64,000 nt of DNA from Turneriella parva DSM 21527 (GCF_000266885.1 NC_018020.1:1054001-1118000), one strand, 5' to 3'. Positions 43,701-52,264 are shown, numbered from the stretch's first letter. The notes: generated by a model not told the origin, from the letters alone. Made by a program: numbers and translations.

Positions 43701-44814
43701 TCTACTCATGAATAGCGTGAGGGATTCTAGCCGCATCACCCGCCTCGTGAACCTGGTACCGGAGCAGGTGATGCTCACGCATCTGGAAAATCTCTCTTAC
43801 GGCGCCGCCACCAACGAGGCGTGGGCGGGTTATGGCGATGCGATCAGCCGTTCTCTGGTACCCATCGTCAATACGCTTGAGCCCGAAGATATCGCCCGCA
43901 TGGTGCACTTCGGTACGGGAATCGGAAAGGGCACCGCTGTCTCTGCCTGTATACTCTACTATGCCAGCGGTGTATACTACCCCGGTGGACATCGTGGTTT
44001 TCTCGACAAATGGGGAAGGACGCCGGCCGACTGCACCAAGGAAAAAGGAGACCCGGATCAATTGGTCTGGCATGTAGCGCGCCAGTACAAACTGGATCGC
44101 AAACGAACCCTAGACTCGCCGGAAGGTTGCAACTATTACCACGGCGCAGGCCCAAAACGCATGGCACGGCTCTTGAATATTGAGAACGGTGCGAACATGC
44201 TGTGGCGCATTAACAAGTTCGGTCCGCGGACCGTCACCGCGGCTCTCAGTTGCGGTTTGGCCGGAGCGCCGGGAACGCAACAAGGGATTGAAGGAACCAT
44301 ATTTATTGGCGGAGCGAAGAAAAAAACCTTTCTATCGTCGACGGAAGAACAAACAATCTTTCGACCCAACGGCACTTTTTATGGGCTGACCTATCGCGCG
44401 TCAAGTGACGGTGCTTGTTCGACTGAATATCGCGGCGAAATTAATAGCTACATATCGAATTGGGTCCATCCATACGAAAATGACCCAACAAAATGGGAAT
44501 TGAAAAATCGCGGCTATTTTCCCAATGTCACTTCAATTTACTCACCGTGGAGTTCGCCGAGCGATCCACCGCAGAATAGGGATAATGGTGCGGGGTTTGA
44601 ATATCCTGAAATGCACGTTGATCCGAATTTTTGGAACACAGTAACGGACCAAAAATTACACGGCTCCTTGGGCGCACAGTGGCTTTGGATGGGCTCTTAT
44701 CTCTTGAGTCCAGTGAACAATTACCTTCCCGCCGATTGCGACGTTGTGCCCGAACATGACACTTTTACCGGAACCACCAACGCTGTCGGCGACGGCGGCC
44801 CCCCGCCGAGCTGA
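40795..44814 (+). CDS. Giant helical-repeat lipoprotein (LLN repeats), paralogue 1
   Basis: A 1,339-residue lipoprotein (MRIYLIWTLMFVVSLSYC, lipid-modified Cys18). The start is set by exact alignment of the upstream block with 47475 and 52265; an earlier in-frame ATG at 40753 lies inside that block. The N-terminal motif FRSAIGEEKYQALFNG opens an array of ~20-25-residue helical repeats with L-x-x-L-[LI]-N (for example KVLRLLNETKDLSNLAKLLN). Around residues 320-430 a beta-rich insertion (GNISFTLRKPEML, LQNFMAPGMQGAERS) interrupts it, then repeats resume. The C-terminal ~250 residues include GCNYYHGAGPKRMARLLN and many Cys and aromatics. No known family recognised. Confidence 0.8.
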   Translation: MRIYLIWTLMFVVSLSYCSGGMFNSKTNYAENKKNDANHPFNESTFRSAIGEEKYQALFNGSADGDLKLLLYGIGQSNAIDLVNAVSDVNRISEILNAPEAISALTLVGLINAVDAHIRNGRKYAELAEPNDTLRKISVLLNYVDSMTTLKKIIKGMTEQPADPHGFSPTERLALLVAMTNEEKKTIAIFLNRMVTPDESLDAVNLAKVLRLLNETKDLSNLAKLLNGIAEGVPEAPIGLGLLNAIDLLRALDDLNITKLLRIINESNDVLRLAALMNTISPAGVENVIGLIQNLDDNGITHTILLLNDEKVSISRFSQVVNGLTQSAFARPNNDDFSSAAAGSLPMGVHSWVGWSTPGVAQQWNYNPASQYGAALQYDLNGLGDGKVAILRTRIRTTVAGNISFTLRKPEMLAANEGVLVYCDGATLGPYAANYTDTVSCSVNAGLHDLKILVRATSTPGTVYLQNFMAPGMQGAERSAVQKVAILLNQINITGVSSVAQILSGLNETGTSRFLALLERTQYPAALAEPCRLTTVVNSLSKVAVLVSALNGADANGVARLGEIINFTADNDLPKIVAFLNGLDTVAAPKVPEILNSLTANGSFSLLDVLNEMPVQNIPHLVELVGGVQYVNHYGNILSSLSPLSYTRHPDGGTFHYFTEVKSEWSGARKLASILNKIIARADTEFTVKRHMVRLSDDLVTSQGKGLIQVIDGLSFFAPTQDGLARIEDLMYRLRKMSPDPDRYYNHPFELSENGSDFGPAGNSADPNDHFGRLSTLANAIDQNGAASMAAMVNYTPYNADNFEKLVQLITAARRIQYVADMANKLHNYALLTSAIPLVNMTAMVEILNGIGDSTKRGNGIKLAGDMYIFADAMNRLRFKPDGSPRSPAKQQQIIRLINEVTYCGIKAAHEGEELPDSSKFILEKSASDCVQNGSDNVLKRATNVMLGLENAKALAVLVGDITDVNKIILLMNSVRDSSRITRLVNLVPEQVMLTHLENLSYGAATNEAWAGYGDAISRSLVPIVNTLEPEDIARMVHFGTGIGKGTAVSACILYYASGVYYPGGHRGFLDKWGRTPADCTKEKGDPDQLVWHVARQYKLDRKRTLDSPEGCNYYHGAGPKRMARLLNIENGANMLWRINKFGPRTVTAALSCGLAGAPGTQQGIEGTIFIGGAKKKTFLSSTEEQTIFRPNGTFYGLTYRASSDGACSTEYRGEINSYISNWVHPYENDPTKWELKNRGYFPNVTSIYSPWSSPSDPPQNRDNGAGFEYPEMHVDPNFWNTVTDQKLHGSLGAQWLWMGSYLLSPVNNYLPADCDVVPEHDTFTGTTNAVGDGGPPPS

Positions 44815-44902
44815 GCCATGGGGTGAAAGAGGTAAATAACCTGGTGCATGGCGCGCTCTCTTCGATCTGGTTTAGAGGGACAGCCTGATTATTCTGGTAC
44901 AG

Positions 44903-44942
44903 ACTTATCCGCCTGGTACTCAAGCGGATACGCTGGGTCGAC
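44903..44942 (+). promoter_or_regulatory. CGGATA regulatory block, site E (lipoprotein 45030)
   Basis: CTCAAGCGGATACGCTGGGT at 44919-44938, extending into CGA, closely resembles site A, especially CTCAA and CGGATACGYTSGGTCGA. CGGATA is at 44925-44930, 105 bases before the ATG. TATCCGC (44906-44912) and GCGGATA (44924-44930) also form a 7-bp inverted repeat. Confidence 0.45.
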
Positions 44943-45029
44943 AGCGCGTAATTTTCATGATAGTCTCTCAAAATTGCAGACGAGCCCAGACGGTGAGTCG
45001 CGCAAGTCAAACACTGAGGAGCCAAGAAC

Positions 45030-46529
45030 ATGAAAATAACACACCTGATATGCGGTCTGGCATTTCTCACGACCCTTTTCTTGGGCTGCGCAAAGTCAAG
45101 GGATGGTTCTGCTACGACAGAGACAGCAACTCAAGTTGCACCCGGTATCTCACTGAATCCGGCGACCGGCCCGACAGGCACCCTGCTCACCATCACCAGT
45201 ACTGGCTTTGATCTCGCAAGCTTATCTGGTGTCACGATCAATGGCACCGCGGCCATAATTCTTACGAAAGAATTGAATATGGCTCGGGTCATGGTGATGC
45301 CGGGCTCAACAAGCGGCCCGCTGATAGCAACGACGACCGTAGGCACTCAATCGGCCAGTTTCACTGTGGCGCAAGTCGCGCCCATTGCCCGTCAGCAGGG
45401 CGCAAAGCTCGTCGGTGGGGCAACTTCAAGCGAAACGCGTTTTGGGTACAGCGCCGCCTTGAGCGCCGACGGCAACACAGCAATCATCGGGGGTTATGGC
45501 GACAATGGGTCTCAGGGGGCTGCCTGGGTTTACACCAGAAGCGGTACAAACTGGGAACAGCAAGGCGAAAAGCTTGTAGGCACAGGAAATGTCGGCAATG
45601 CATCGCAAGGCTCCAGCGTCGCCTTAAGTGCAGACGGCAACACCGCGATTGTTGGCGGTAAACACGACAATGGTGCGCATGGCGCCGCCTGGATCTTCAT
45701 TCGCAGAGGCGCAACCTGGCAACAACAGGGTGAAAAACTCGTCGGTACGGGTGGCCATTCACCCCAGCAAGGCGACGGTGTAGCCCTGAGCGCAGATGGC
45801 AATACCGCAATCGTCGGGGGCCCAGGCGATAACCAATCTCAAGGGGCTGCCTGGGTTTTTGTACGCAATGGCTCTACCTGGTCGCAACAGGGTGAAAAAC
45901 TCGTAGGCACCGGCAACATGGGTGCAGCATTTCAGGGCAGAAGCGTTGCTTTAAGCGCAAATGGAAATACGGCGATCGTCGGCGGATATTTTGACAATTT
46001 GCGCCAAGGCGCTGCGTGGATTTTTTTTCGCAACGGTTCTACCTGGTCGCAGCAGGGTGAAAAACTCGTCGGCCTGGGAAATGTAGGCGTGGCACAGCAG
46101 GGTTACAGCGTGGCCATAAGTGCCGACGGCGATACGGTAATTGTCGGTGGGCGCACGGACGATAACGATCGAGGCGCTGCGTGGATCTTCGTACGAAATG
46201 GCACAACCTGGTCGCAACAGGGCAACAAGATTGTCGGCACCACCAGTGAGCCTTGGGCGTCACAAGGTCATAGCGTGGCTTTGAGCGCAGATGGTGATAC
46301 TGCAATCCTCGGGGGATATAGCGATAATTCTGACCAAGGGGCAATTTGGGTTTTCAAGCGAACTGCTACCACATGGTCGCAGATTGGCAACAAACTTGTT
46401 GGCACAGGTAGCTCTGAATCAACCCGAGAGGGTCAATGCGTTGCATTGAGCGCAGATGCAACGACCGCAATTTCAGGAGGCGATATGAATAACTCGGGCA
46501 TCGGAGCCGCCTGGGTTTGGGTTCCATAA
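45030..46529 (+). CDS. TIG-domain plus FG-GAP-like repeat lipoprotein
   Basis: A 499-residue lipoprotein (MKITHLICGLAFLTTLFLGC, lipid Cys20), with GAGGAG upstream. Residues ~40-115 form an IPT/TIG immunoglobulin-like domain (ISLNPATGPTGTLLTITSTGFD...VTINGTAA). About seven repeats of ~52 residues follow, with consensus W-x-QQGEKLVGTGN, QG-x-SVALSADGNTAIVGG and DN-x-x-x-GAAW[IV]F-x-R, an FG-GAP-like seven-bladed propeller. Probably a surface adhesin or binding module. It follows the giant lipoprotein gene by 215 bases and has its own CGGATA block; the crotonase gene begins 16 bases after it. Confidence 0.82.
   Translation: MKITHLICGLAFLTTLFLGCAKSRDGSATTETATQVAPGISLNPATGPTGTLLTITSTGFDLASLSGVTINGTAAIILTKELNMARVMVMPGSTSGPLIATTTVGTQSASFTVAQVAPIARQQGAKLVGGATSSETRFGYSAALSADGNTAIIGGYGDNGSQGAAWVYTRSGTNWEQQGEKLVGTGNVGNASQGSSVALSADGNTAIVGGKHDNGAHGAAWIFIRRGATWQQQGEKLVGTGGHSPQQGDGVALSADGNTAIVGGPGDNQSQGAAWVFVRNGSTWSQQGEKLVGTGNMGAAFQGRSVALSANGNTAIVGGYFDNLRQGAAWIFFRNGSTWSQQGEKLVGLGNVGVAQQGYSVAISADGDTVIVGGRTDDNDRGAAWIFVRNGTTWSQQGNKIVGTTSEPWASQGHSVALSADGDTAILGGYSDNSDQGAIWVFKRTATTWSQIGNKLVGTGSSESTREGQCVALSADATTAISGGDMNNSGIGAAWVWVP
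45408..46500 (+). repeat. Coding tandem repeats (~156 bp, about 7 copies)
   Basis: Units starting at TGGTCGCAACAGGGTGAAAA-like sequence recur at roughly 156-base spacing and encode the propeller blades of the 45030 lipoprotein. Confidence 0.78.
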
Positions 46530-46545
46530 CAGCCAGGGAAAATTG

Positions 46546-47367
46546 ATGCAAACCACCCTATCAACGAAATCGGCTGTAAGCGCGATGCTACCCGGCATTT
46601 TCAAATTTCTGCGTCTTGAAAAGAAAGACCATATCGGCTACATATATCTGGCCAAAAGCGAAAACAACGAACTCGACGCAGATTTTCTGAACGAGATAAT
46701 TCTCGCTCACGACTTGTTTGAAGCCGACGACGATGTCTGGGGGGTAATCTGGACTTCAGATTCGCCCAGCTGTTTTTGTAGCGGCTTCGACCCGCGCTAC
46801 ATGCATTCGCTTGACAAGGCCGGCAAAATGATGACCTTCCATAAACTCTTCAAGACGACGCACCGCGTATTTGCGTTCAGCAAGCCCGAACTTGTTCTGC
46901 TGACCGGATATGCGCTTGCGGCCGGTTCGGTTATTATGATGGGGGCTGACTGGCGATTCTTGAATGAAGACAAAGCACGTATTTCTTTTCCCGAGGTGAT
47001 GCTGGGTATATCGATTCCATCTGCCATGATCGCCATGCTGCGCCTGCACGCCGGTGAACAAAATCTCAGCCGACTCGTGCAGATGGGTGATTCCATAAAA
47101 CCACAAGAAGCACTGAAGCTCGGCATCGTGAACGAAATCATGCCGTTGGCCGACCTGATGCCCGCGGGTGAGCGGTTTATGAAGCGCCTCTTTCAGAAGC
47201 CTCTGGGGGGATTCAGAGCTGTCAAAAAGAACCTGCGCCGTGATGTTCTGGCTCTTTTCGAAAACGACCCCAGTCTCGGTGATTTTGAAGAATTGATGGG
47301 GGCAAATTTCGACGAAGCGCTGCTCTCGATTATTGAAAAGCGGAGACCGAAATTCAATAATCCTTAA
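46546..47367 (+). CDS. Crotonase-family (enoyl-CoA hydratase/isomerase-like) protein
   Basis: A 273-residue crotonase-fold protein. Landmarks: HIGYIYLAKSENNELDADFLNEI, DDVWGVIWTSDSPSCFCSGFDPRYM (the FSAGAD-like oxyanion loop), KPELVLLTGYALAAGSVIMMGADWRF and ARISFPEVMLGISIPSAM. One catalytic glutamate (FPEVMLG) is kept; the other position is not Glu. The ATG at 46546 has AGGGAA before it; a TTG precedes it by one codon. A relative of 39722. It is the last gene of the unit before the next CGGATA block and is presumably cytoplasmic, acting on acyl-CoA. Confidence 0.85.
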   Translation: MQTTLSTKSAVSAMLPGIFKFLRLEKKDHIGYIYLAKSENNELDADFLNEIILAHDLFEADDDVWGVIWTSDSPSCFCSGFDPRYMHSLDKAGKMMTFHKLFKTTHRVFAFSKPELVLLTGYALAAGSVIMMGADWRFLNEDKARISFPEVMLGISIPSAMIAMLRLHAGEQNLSRLVQMGDSIKPQEALKLGIVNEIMPLADLMPAGERFMKRLFQKPLGGFRAVKKNLRRDVLALFENDPSLGDFEELMGANFDEALLSIIEKRRPKFNNP

Positions 47368-47407
47368 CGGCGAACGGGTGCCTGAATACCCCGGAAATCG
47401 GTAAATA

Positions 47408-47474
47408 AGTCCCATCGGATACGTTTGGACTCCCGTAATGGCACGGACGGGCTTCGGTGAGCGTTATTACACGT
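47408..47474 (+). promoter_or_regulatory. 67-nt conserved operator-promoter block, site C
   Basis: AGTCC (47408-47412) and GGACT (47427-47431) flank CGGATA (47416-47421). TGGCAC is at 47439-47444 and GCGTTATTAC at 47461-47470. Spacings to the ATG at 47475 (59, 36 and 14 nt) equal those at sites B and D. No Shine-Dalgarno sequence. Confidence 0.68.
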
Positions 47475-50400
47475 ATGCAAAAACGCCGGTTTCTGATCAT
47501 TGTGGTGGCCTTAGGGCTCAACTATTGCGCTGGTGGAGTATTCAATTCCAACACAAGCTACTCGAAAAACAAACAAAATGATGAAAACCATGCGTTCAAT
47601 GAGGCCACATTTCGCGGCGCCATCGGCGAAGAAAAATATAATGCGCTTTTTGGCGGTGCGGCAGACGCAGATCTCAAGCTACTGCTCTACGGTGTCGGGC
47701 AGTCGAACGCGATAGCGCTCGTCAATGCCGTCACCGATGTGAACCGCATTTCACAGATTCTGAATGCACCCGACGCAGTATCGTCGACGAAGCTGGTTCA
47801 GCTGATCAACTCGGTCGACGCACACATACGTGAAGGCAGAAAATATACTGCTTTGGCAGAACCTAACGACACGCTGCGCAAGATATACACGCTGGTCAAT
47901 AACGTCGACAGCGCCTCTTCGATCAAGAGCGTCATTCTCGGCATAGCATCTCAACCCGCAGACCCTCAGGCGTTCAATGCAATCGAGCGCCTTGCGCTGC
48001 TCGTGGCATTGACCAATGAAACGAAAAATGTGATCCCTAAGCTGCTCAATGCCATAGTCACTCCCGAGCCAACGTACAACCTCGATACCCCGAACCTACT
48101 TAAGCTATTGAGGGTGCTCAACGAGACCCATGACATCGCGAGACTCGCTCACCTCATCAACGGCATCGACGATGGTGTGCCTGCCGCCACGGTCGGCGCC
48201 GGGGTCGTCAATGTCGCGAACCTAATTCGCACACTGAATCACTCTGGCATAGATCGCGTCATCGAGCTCTTGAACGATGCAGCGGTGAATATCGATCATA
48301 TCTGCCAGATGATGAATACCTTGTCGTTGAACGGTATTGCCTTGTCGAACAGCGACAACTATGCGGGCACCCCGGACTGGGCAGTGCCTTCTCAGGTACA
48401 CAATTGGGCTTCGTACACCTCTTACTCCTCAACGGGAAACTGGTATTTCACGTCTGGTACGGGTTTCTTGAATTTTCATATGGCACCAACACCGGCCGCG
48501 AAGTACGCAGTTCTGCATACCAAGCTGCGCCTTCTCGCAGCCGGCACATTAAGTTTCAATTTGAACATCGAATCGCTCGCTGGCGGCTCTCAGGTCTCCG
48601 CAGCCATCACCGGATGTACGAATGACAATCAGACACGCACCACTGCCGGCAACCATGCGATCTCGCTCAACCTTTCTGCAGGCATTTGCCACCTCAAAAT
48701 TATCGCCAAAGGCTCAGGTGGATATATCGCGATCTCAAATATTGTCGCCCCCGGTTCGCAGGGCGCCGACCGCAGCCCAGCCGAAAAAATCGCCGTGTTG
48801 CTCAATCAGATAGATGTGCAGGGGACCGGCACGCTTGCGCAGATTCTCAGCTCTGCCGTTGGTGCAGGGCAGGCTCTGAGCTCCTCAGGGCTAACGAACC
48901 TTATTGCCTTGATCGAGCGAGCGCACTTTCCCGCTGACCTGAATGCAACCCCGAGGCTCGTGACGCTGATAAACGGCATCACGAATGTCGATGTTCTGCG
49001 CCGCATCGTCAACGGTATCTCGCCTACCGGCACCCGCCAGCTCACCGAAATAGCAAATTTCTTAGCCGACCTGAACAAGGGTGCGGGTTTTATCAACCGC
49101 CTTTACGCAGAAGATACCCCGAAAGTTTTTGCGGTGATCAATGCTCTGACGCCCGGCGCGACCTGGTCACTGATCGACACGCTCGACAATCTGGCGGCTG
49201 ATCGAGTGCCCCATCTTGTTAGTTTCATCAGACTCGTTTCAGACGTGAGCCATTTCAGCACAATTCTCAACACGCTATCGCCTGTGCATTACACGGTTCG
49301 ACCGGGAGTATCCACGTCATATTTGCCATCGGCCTCTGGAGGGCAGAAGCTCGCGGATTTTCTATCCCTCGTCATCACTGGCGGTTCGATGACCGTCGAA
49401 AACGAAATCGTTCGCCTCTCTAATGACATCGCTGCGGGAGGCGGCTCGCATAATCTGGCGCTACTCTTGAGCGCGTTAGATCCGAATGCTCCACAGGCAT
49501 CAGGGGTTCAGCGCCTTTACGCTCTGGTAGATAGCCTGAAATCTCAAGCCTGGCCAAGATACAACCATGCTTTCGACTTAAGTGACGGCGGTGCAGACCA
49601 CACGGCAGGCGGCGATACAGCAAGTTCGGGGGATCATTTTGGCCGCCTCACGACGCTTGCGAACAGTCTAACCGGCGATGGCCCCGCCATCATGGCGGCG
49701 ATGGTGAACTACGTAGACCAGAGCCAGTTCCCGAAGCTGACACAGCTCGTAGCCACCGCGCGCAGAATTAAATACGTTTCCGATCTCGCGAGCAGACTCA
49801 CAAATCTGGAACTCTTGATACAGGCAATTGCGCCCGCTGACATGACGCAGATGGTTCATATACTGAACGGAATAGGCGATTCAACGCAGAATGGCGACAA
49901 GCCAGCTAAAGCAATAGGTGATATGTTCATCTTTGTCGATGCCATGAACAGGCTAGCCTATCATCCGAATGGCTCGCCTCGCCCCATTGCAAAGCAACTT
50001 AACATTGTGCAGCTCATAAACCAGGTGAATAAATGCGGCCTGCATCCTGCGAGCGCCGAAGACCATATTTGGCCCAAACAATATATCAATGAACTCAGCG
50101 GTTCGTGTACCGGCACCGGGTATGACAACTGGCGCAAGAGAGCCACGAATGTGATGCTGCGACTCAACAACGCAAGCGGGTTGGCCGTACTGGTTGGAGA
50201 TATCAACGATCTGAATAAAGTGATCTTGCTCATGAACGGTGGTCTCAATGAGTGGGCTCTCGGTCGCTTGGTTAATCTGATTCCCGGTGAAGTTATGCTC
50301 GTTCATCTCAATAACCTGAACTTGCCTGCAGGCCCCCCGGTCGGGATTACGGGAAGCGCCGCACCGAATGCCGTCGAGCGGTCGCTCATCTACATGATCA

Positions 50401-51305
50401 ACACGATGCATCCCGACGACATTGCCCGGCTTGTGCATTACGGTACGGGAATCGGCCGAGGCACACGGTGGAAAAGACGTGTCGAATGGTTTGGCGAGGT
50501 TCCCTATGACAAGGGTTATGCCGAAGAAACGGATGCCTGCGGCGGAGAATGGCGTGTGGGCATATACTACGGCTATACCTGCTACCAGCATTACAAGACA
50601 GATCGACGCGCTACTAATTCAGGATGCAACTATTATCGCGGCGTTGGCCCTGCCCGAATGGCCGCATTTCTCAATATCGAACGAGGCTTTCATCTGAGCT
50701 TTCTTGTCAATAAATATGGCCCGCGGGTGATGACTGCAGCCGTTGGGTGTGGCACTGCACTCACGAGCCAAGTTATTGTCGCGAACGACCTCTCGCGCAG
50801 CGGCGCTATTCCACCATCGGAAAGCGTTACAATCCACCAGCTGGGATACACGCATAATTACGGGGCATCTTCCCTGAATGCGTGCACGACCGATTATGGC
50901 CGAGGCACAAATTACTCGCGGGGCATAGTTCACTATAATGCGGGTTGGGCGCATGGAGTTGTCGACTGGAATGCAAATCGCCGCGGTTACCTGCCCGAGG
51001 TGTACCTGTCGGGTGGGTTCTATCCTGTTTGGGCATTGAATCCGCATTCGAGTATATTGGACTTTGGATTAATATTCGCCCCCAATGATCCAGCGCCGGG
51101 AACCAATCTCGTGTTTGCCGGACGTGTATTGGACAATCTCATCTATGACAAGCTGGGTCTGAATTACGGATTGTTGCCTTCGTCAACACTACCGGATACA
51201 GCCGCAAGTACACCCGCCGACTGCGATGTCGCGCCGAATGTAAACCCGAATGATGCGGGTAGCAACAATGCAATCTCAGGCCCATGGGGCCAGGCCCCCA
51301 ATTGA
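47475..51305 (+). CDS. Giant helical-repeat lipoprotein (LLN repeats), paralogue 2
   Basis: A 1,276-residue lipoprotein (MQKRRFLIIVVALGLNYC, lipid Cys18), co-linear with the 40795 protein along its whole length: AGGVFNSNTSYSKNKQND, FRGAIGEEKYNALFGGA, then L-x-x-L-[LVI]-N repeats (NLLKLLRVLNETHDIARLAHLIN). A beta-rich insertion is at ~300-430 (HNWASYTSY..., LSFNLNIES, IAISNIVAPGSQGADRS), then more repeats and a C-terminal domain with GCNYYRGVGPARMAAFLN. A GTG six codons upstream is in frame but lies inside the conserved block. The pair is old enough to differ throughout yet keep layout, suggesting both are functional. Next gene starts 7 bases after the stop. Confidence 0.8.
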   Translation: MQKRRFLIIVVALGLNYCAGGVFNSNTSYSKNKQNDENHAFNEATFRGAIGEEKYNALFGGAADADLKLLLYGVGQSNAIALVNAVTDVNRISQILNAPDAVSSTKLVQLINSVDAHIREGRKYTALAEPNDTLRKIYTLVNNVDSASSIKSVILGIASQPADPQAFNAIERLALLVALTNETKNVIPKLLNAIVTPEPTYNLDTPNLLKLLRVLNETHDIARLAHLINGIDDGVPAATVGAGVVNVANLIRTLNHSGIDRVIELLNDAAVNIDHICQMMNTLSLNGIALSNSDNYAGTPDWAVPSQVHNWASYTSYSSTGNWYFTSGTGFLNFHMAPTPAAKYAVLHTKLRLLAAGTLSFNLNIESLAGGSQVSAAITGCTNDNQTRTTAGNHAISLNLSAGICHLKIIAKGSGGYIAISNIVAPGSQGADRSPAEKIAVLLNQIDVQGTGTLAQILSSAVGAGQALSSSGLTNLIALIERAHFPADLNATPRLVTLINGITNVDVLRRIVNGISPTGTRQLTEIANFLADLNKGAGFINRLYAEDTPKVFAVINALTPGATWSLIDTLDNLAADRVPHLVSFIRLVSDVSHFSTILNTLSPVHYTVRPGVSTSYLPSASGGQKLADFLSLVITGGSMTVENEIVRLSNDIAAGGGSHNLALLLSALDPNAPQASGVQRLYALVDSLKSQAWPRYNHAFDLSDGGADHTAGGDTASSGDHFGRLTTLANSLTGDGPAIMAAMVNYVDQSQFPKLTQLVATARRIKYVSDLASRLTNLELLIQAIAPADMTQMVHILNGIGDSTQNGDKPAKAIGDMFIFVDAMNRLAYHPNGSPRPIAKQLNIVQLINQVNKCGLHPASAEDHIWPKQYINELSGSCTGTGYDNWRKRATNVMLRLNNASGLAVLVGDINDLNKVILLMNGGLNEWALGRLVNLIPGEVMLVHLNNLNLPAGPPVGITGSAAPNAVERSLIYMINTMHPDDIARLVHYGTGIGRGTRWKRRVEWFGEVPYDKGYAEETDACGGEWRVGIYYGYTCYQHYKTDRRATNSGCNYYRGVGPARMAAFLNIERGFHLSFLVNKYGPRVMTAAVGCGTALTSQVIVANDLSRSGAIPPSESVTIHQLGYTHNYGASSLNACTTDYGRGTNYSRGIVHYNAGWAHGVVDWNANRRGYLPEVYLSGGFYPVWALNPHSSILDFGLIFAPNDPAPGTNLVFAGRVLDNLIYDKLGLNYGLLPSSTLPDTAASTPADCDVAPNVNPNDAGSNNAISGPWGQAPN

Positions 51306-51312
51306 GGCAATA

Positions 51313-52194
51313 ATGGAATCAGAAAACCTACACCTGCGAATAGTCAGCCAACTTCAGCCACCGCAAAGCAAGAATATTCAGATTAAACCTCACCGCATTG
51401 CGGTTGGGTTCGACGACACGCTACCAAAACATTGGTTCGGGAATAGCGCTTTTCTCACACATCTGCTAAACTCATGGACGATTATTTTTCCCGATATGGA
51501 ACTCTATTTTATACGCTGGGCAAAAAAATCGTTAGATAGTGTTACAGACATGAAAGTCCGCAAAGACATTCTCGGCTTCATTGCTCAAGAGATGCAACAC
51601 GCCAAGCAGCATGAAAAAGTCTGGCAAACCCTTGAAAACCAAGGCTATAACATAAAACCGGCCGTCTGGCTGTTGCGTAAAGTCGGTTTCGATACAATCG
51701 AAAAAAGTTTGCCTGACAATTTTAACTACGCGGCGATTGCCGGGTTAGAGCATTTCACCGCTCTTTTTGCCGAAATCGGCCTTGAGAACCCACAACTTCT
51801 CGAAACGATGCATCCGCACATGCGGCTACTTTTCGAGTGACATGCTGCTGAAGAGATTGAACACAAAGCCGTTGCGTTCGACCTGCTGGAGCAAGTTGAT
51901 TCCCGGTATTCAACGAGGGTCATCGCAATGTGGGGAGCGTTTGCAACCCTGTACGCTCTCACTTTTGGCAATACGTTTTATATGATGTGGCAGGATAAAT
52001 CGATTTTCAAGCTTTCGGAATGGAAAACCATTTATGAGGCTTTGATTAGCGAGCACCAGCTATTGCCCAAAACCATGGTAAAGTTCTTCGAATACTTCAG
52101 CCGCGATTTTCATCCTTGGCAAAAAGATAACTACCATCTCGCCGCAACCATATTCAACCGTCTTTCTGAAGCCATTGGAGGACAAAATGCATAA
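51313..52194 (+). pseudogene. PF10118-type metal-dependent hydrolase-like protein with in-frame TGA
   Basis: A 293-codon frame interrupted once by TGA at 51838-51840 (codon 176). Sequence on both sides belongs to one protein of the COG3687/PF10118 type: FPDMELYFIRWAKK, GFIAQEMQHAKQHEKVW, GLEHFTALFAEIGL before the stop and HAAEEIEHKAVAFDLLEQ after it. In the family as I recall it, Trp precedes HAxEExEHKAVAFD, so TGA most simply reflects TGG changed to TGA. Start ATG 51313 with TGAGG overlapping the previous stop. A second product could initiate at 51928. TGA is an ordinary stop elsewhere here. Probably a recent pseudogene, read-through or a base error. Confidence 0.78.
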
Positions 52195-52196
52195 TT

Positions 52197-52264
52197 ATGT
52201 CCAGGCGGATACTTTCGGACATGCCATTTGGCACTCAAGTGCTTTCCGTTGCGTTATAAAGCCG
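52197..52264 (+). promoter_or_regulatory. 67-nt conserved operator-promoter block, site D
   Basis: ATGTCC (52197-52202) and GGACAT (52217-52222) flank CGGATA (52206-52211). TGGCAC is at 52229-52234 and GCGTTATAAA at 52251-52260. Relative to sites B and C, the outer A-T pair of the inverted repeat is swapped to T-A, keeping complementarity. The block begins right after the 51313 frame ends and heads a five-gene coupled operon. Confidence 0.68.

Noticed and set aside
45408-46500. CRISPR or satellite array
   Set aside because: Repeats are ~156 bp, in frame and encode propeller blades with codon-level variation; there are no spacers.
51838-51840. Selenocysteine codon
   Set aside because: The position corresponds to Trp rather than Cys in the family motif and no convincing stem-loop follows. 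A nonsense change is simpler.
52175-52264. Start of the peptidase-NHL gene at 52175
   Set aside because: That stretch overlaps the end of the previous frame and the conserved block; ATG 52265 matches the 59-nt spacing and begins a lipoprotein signal.
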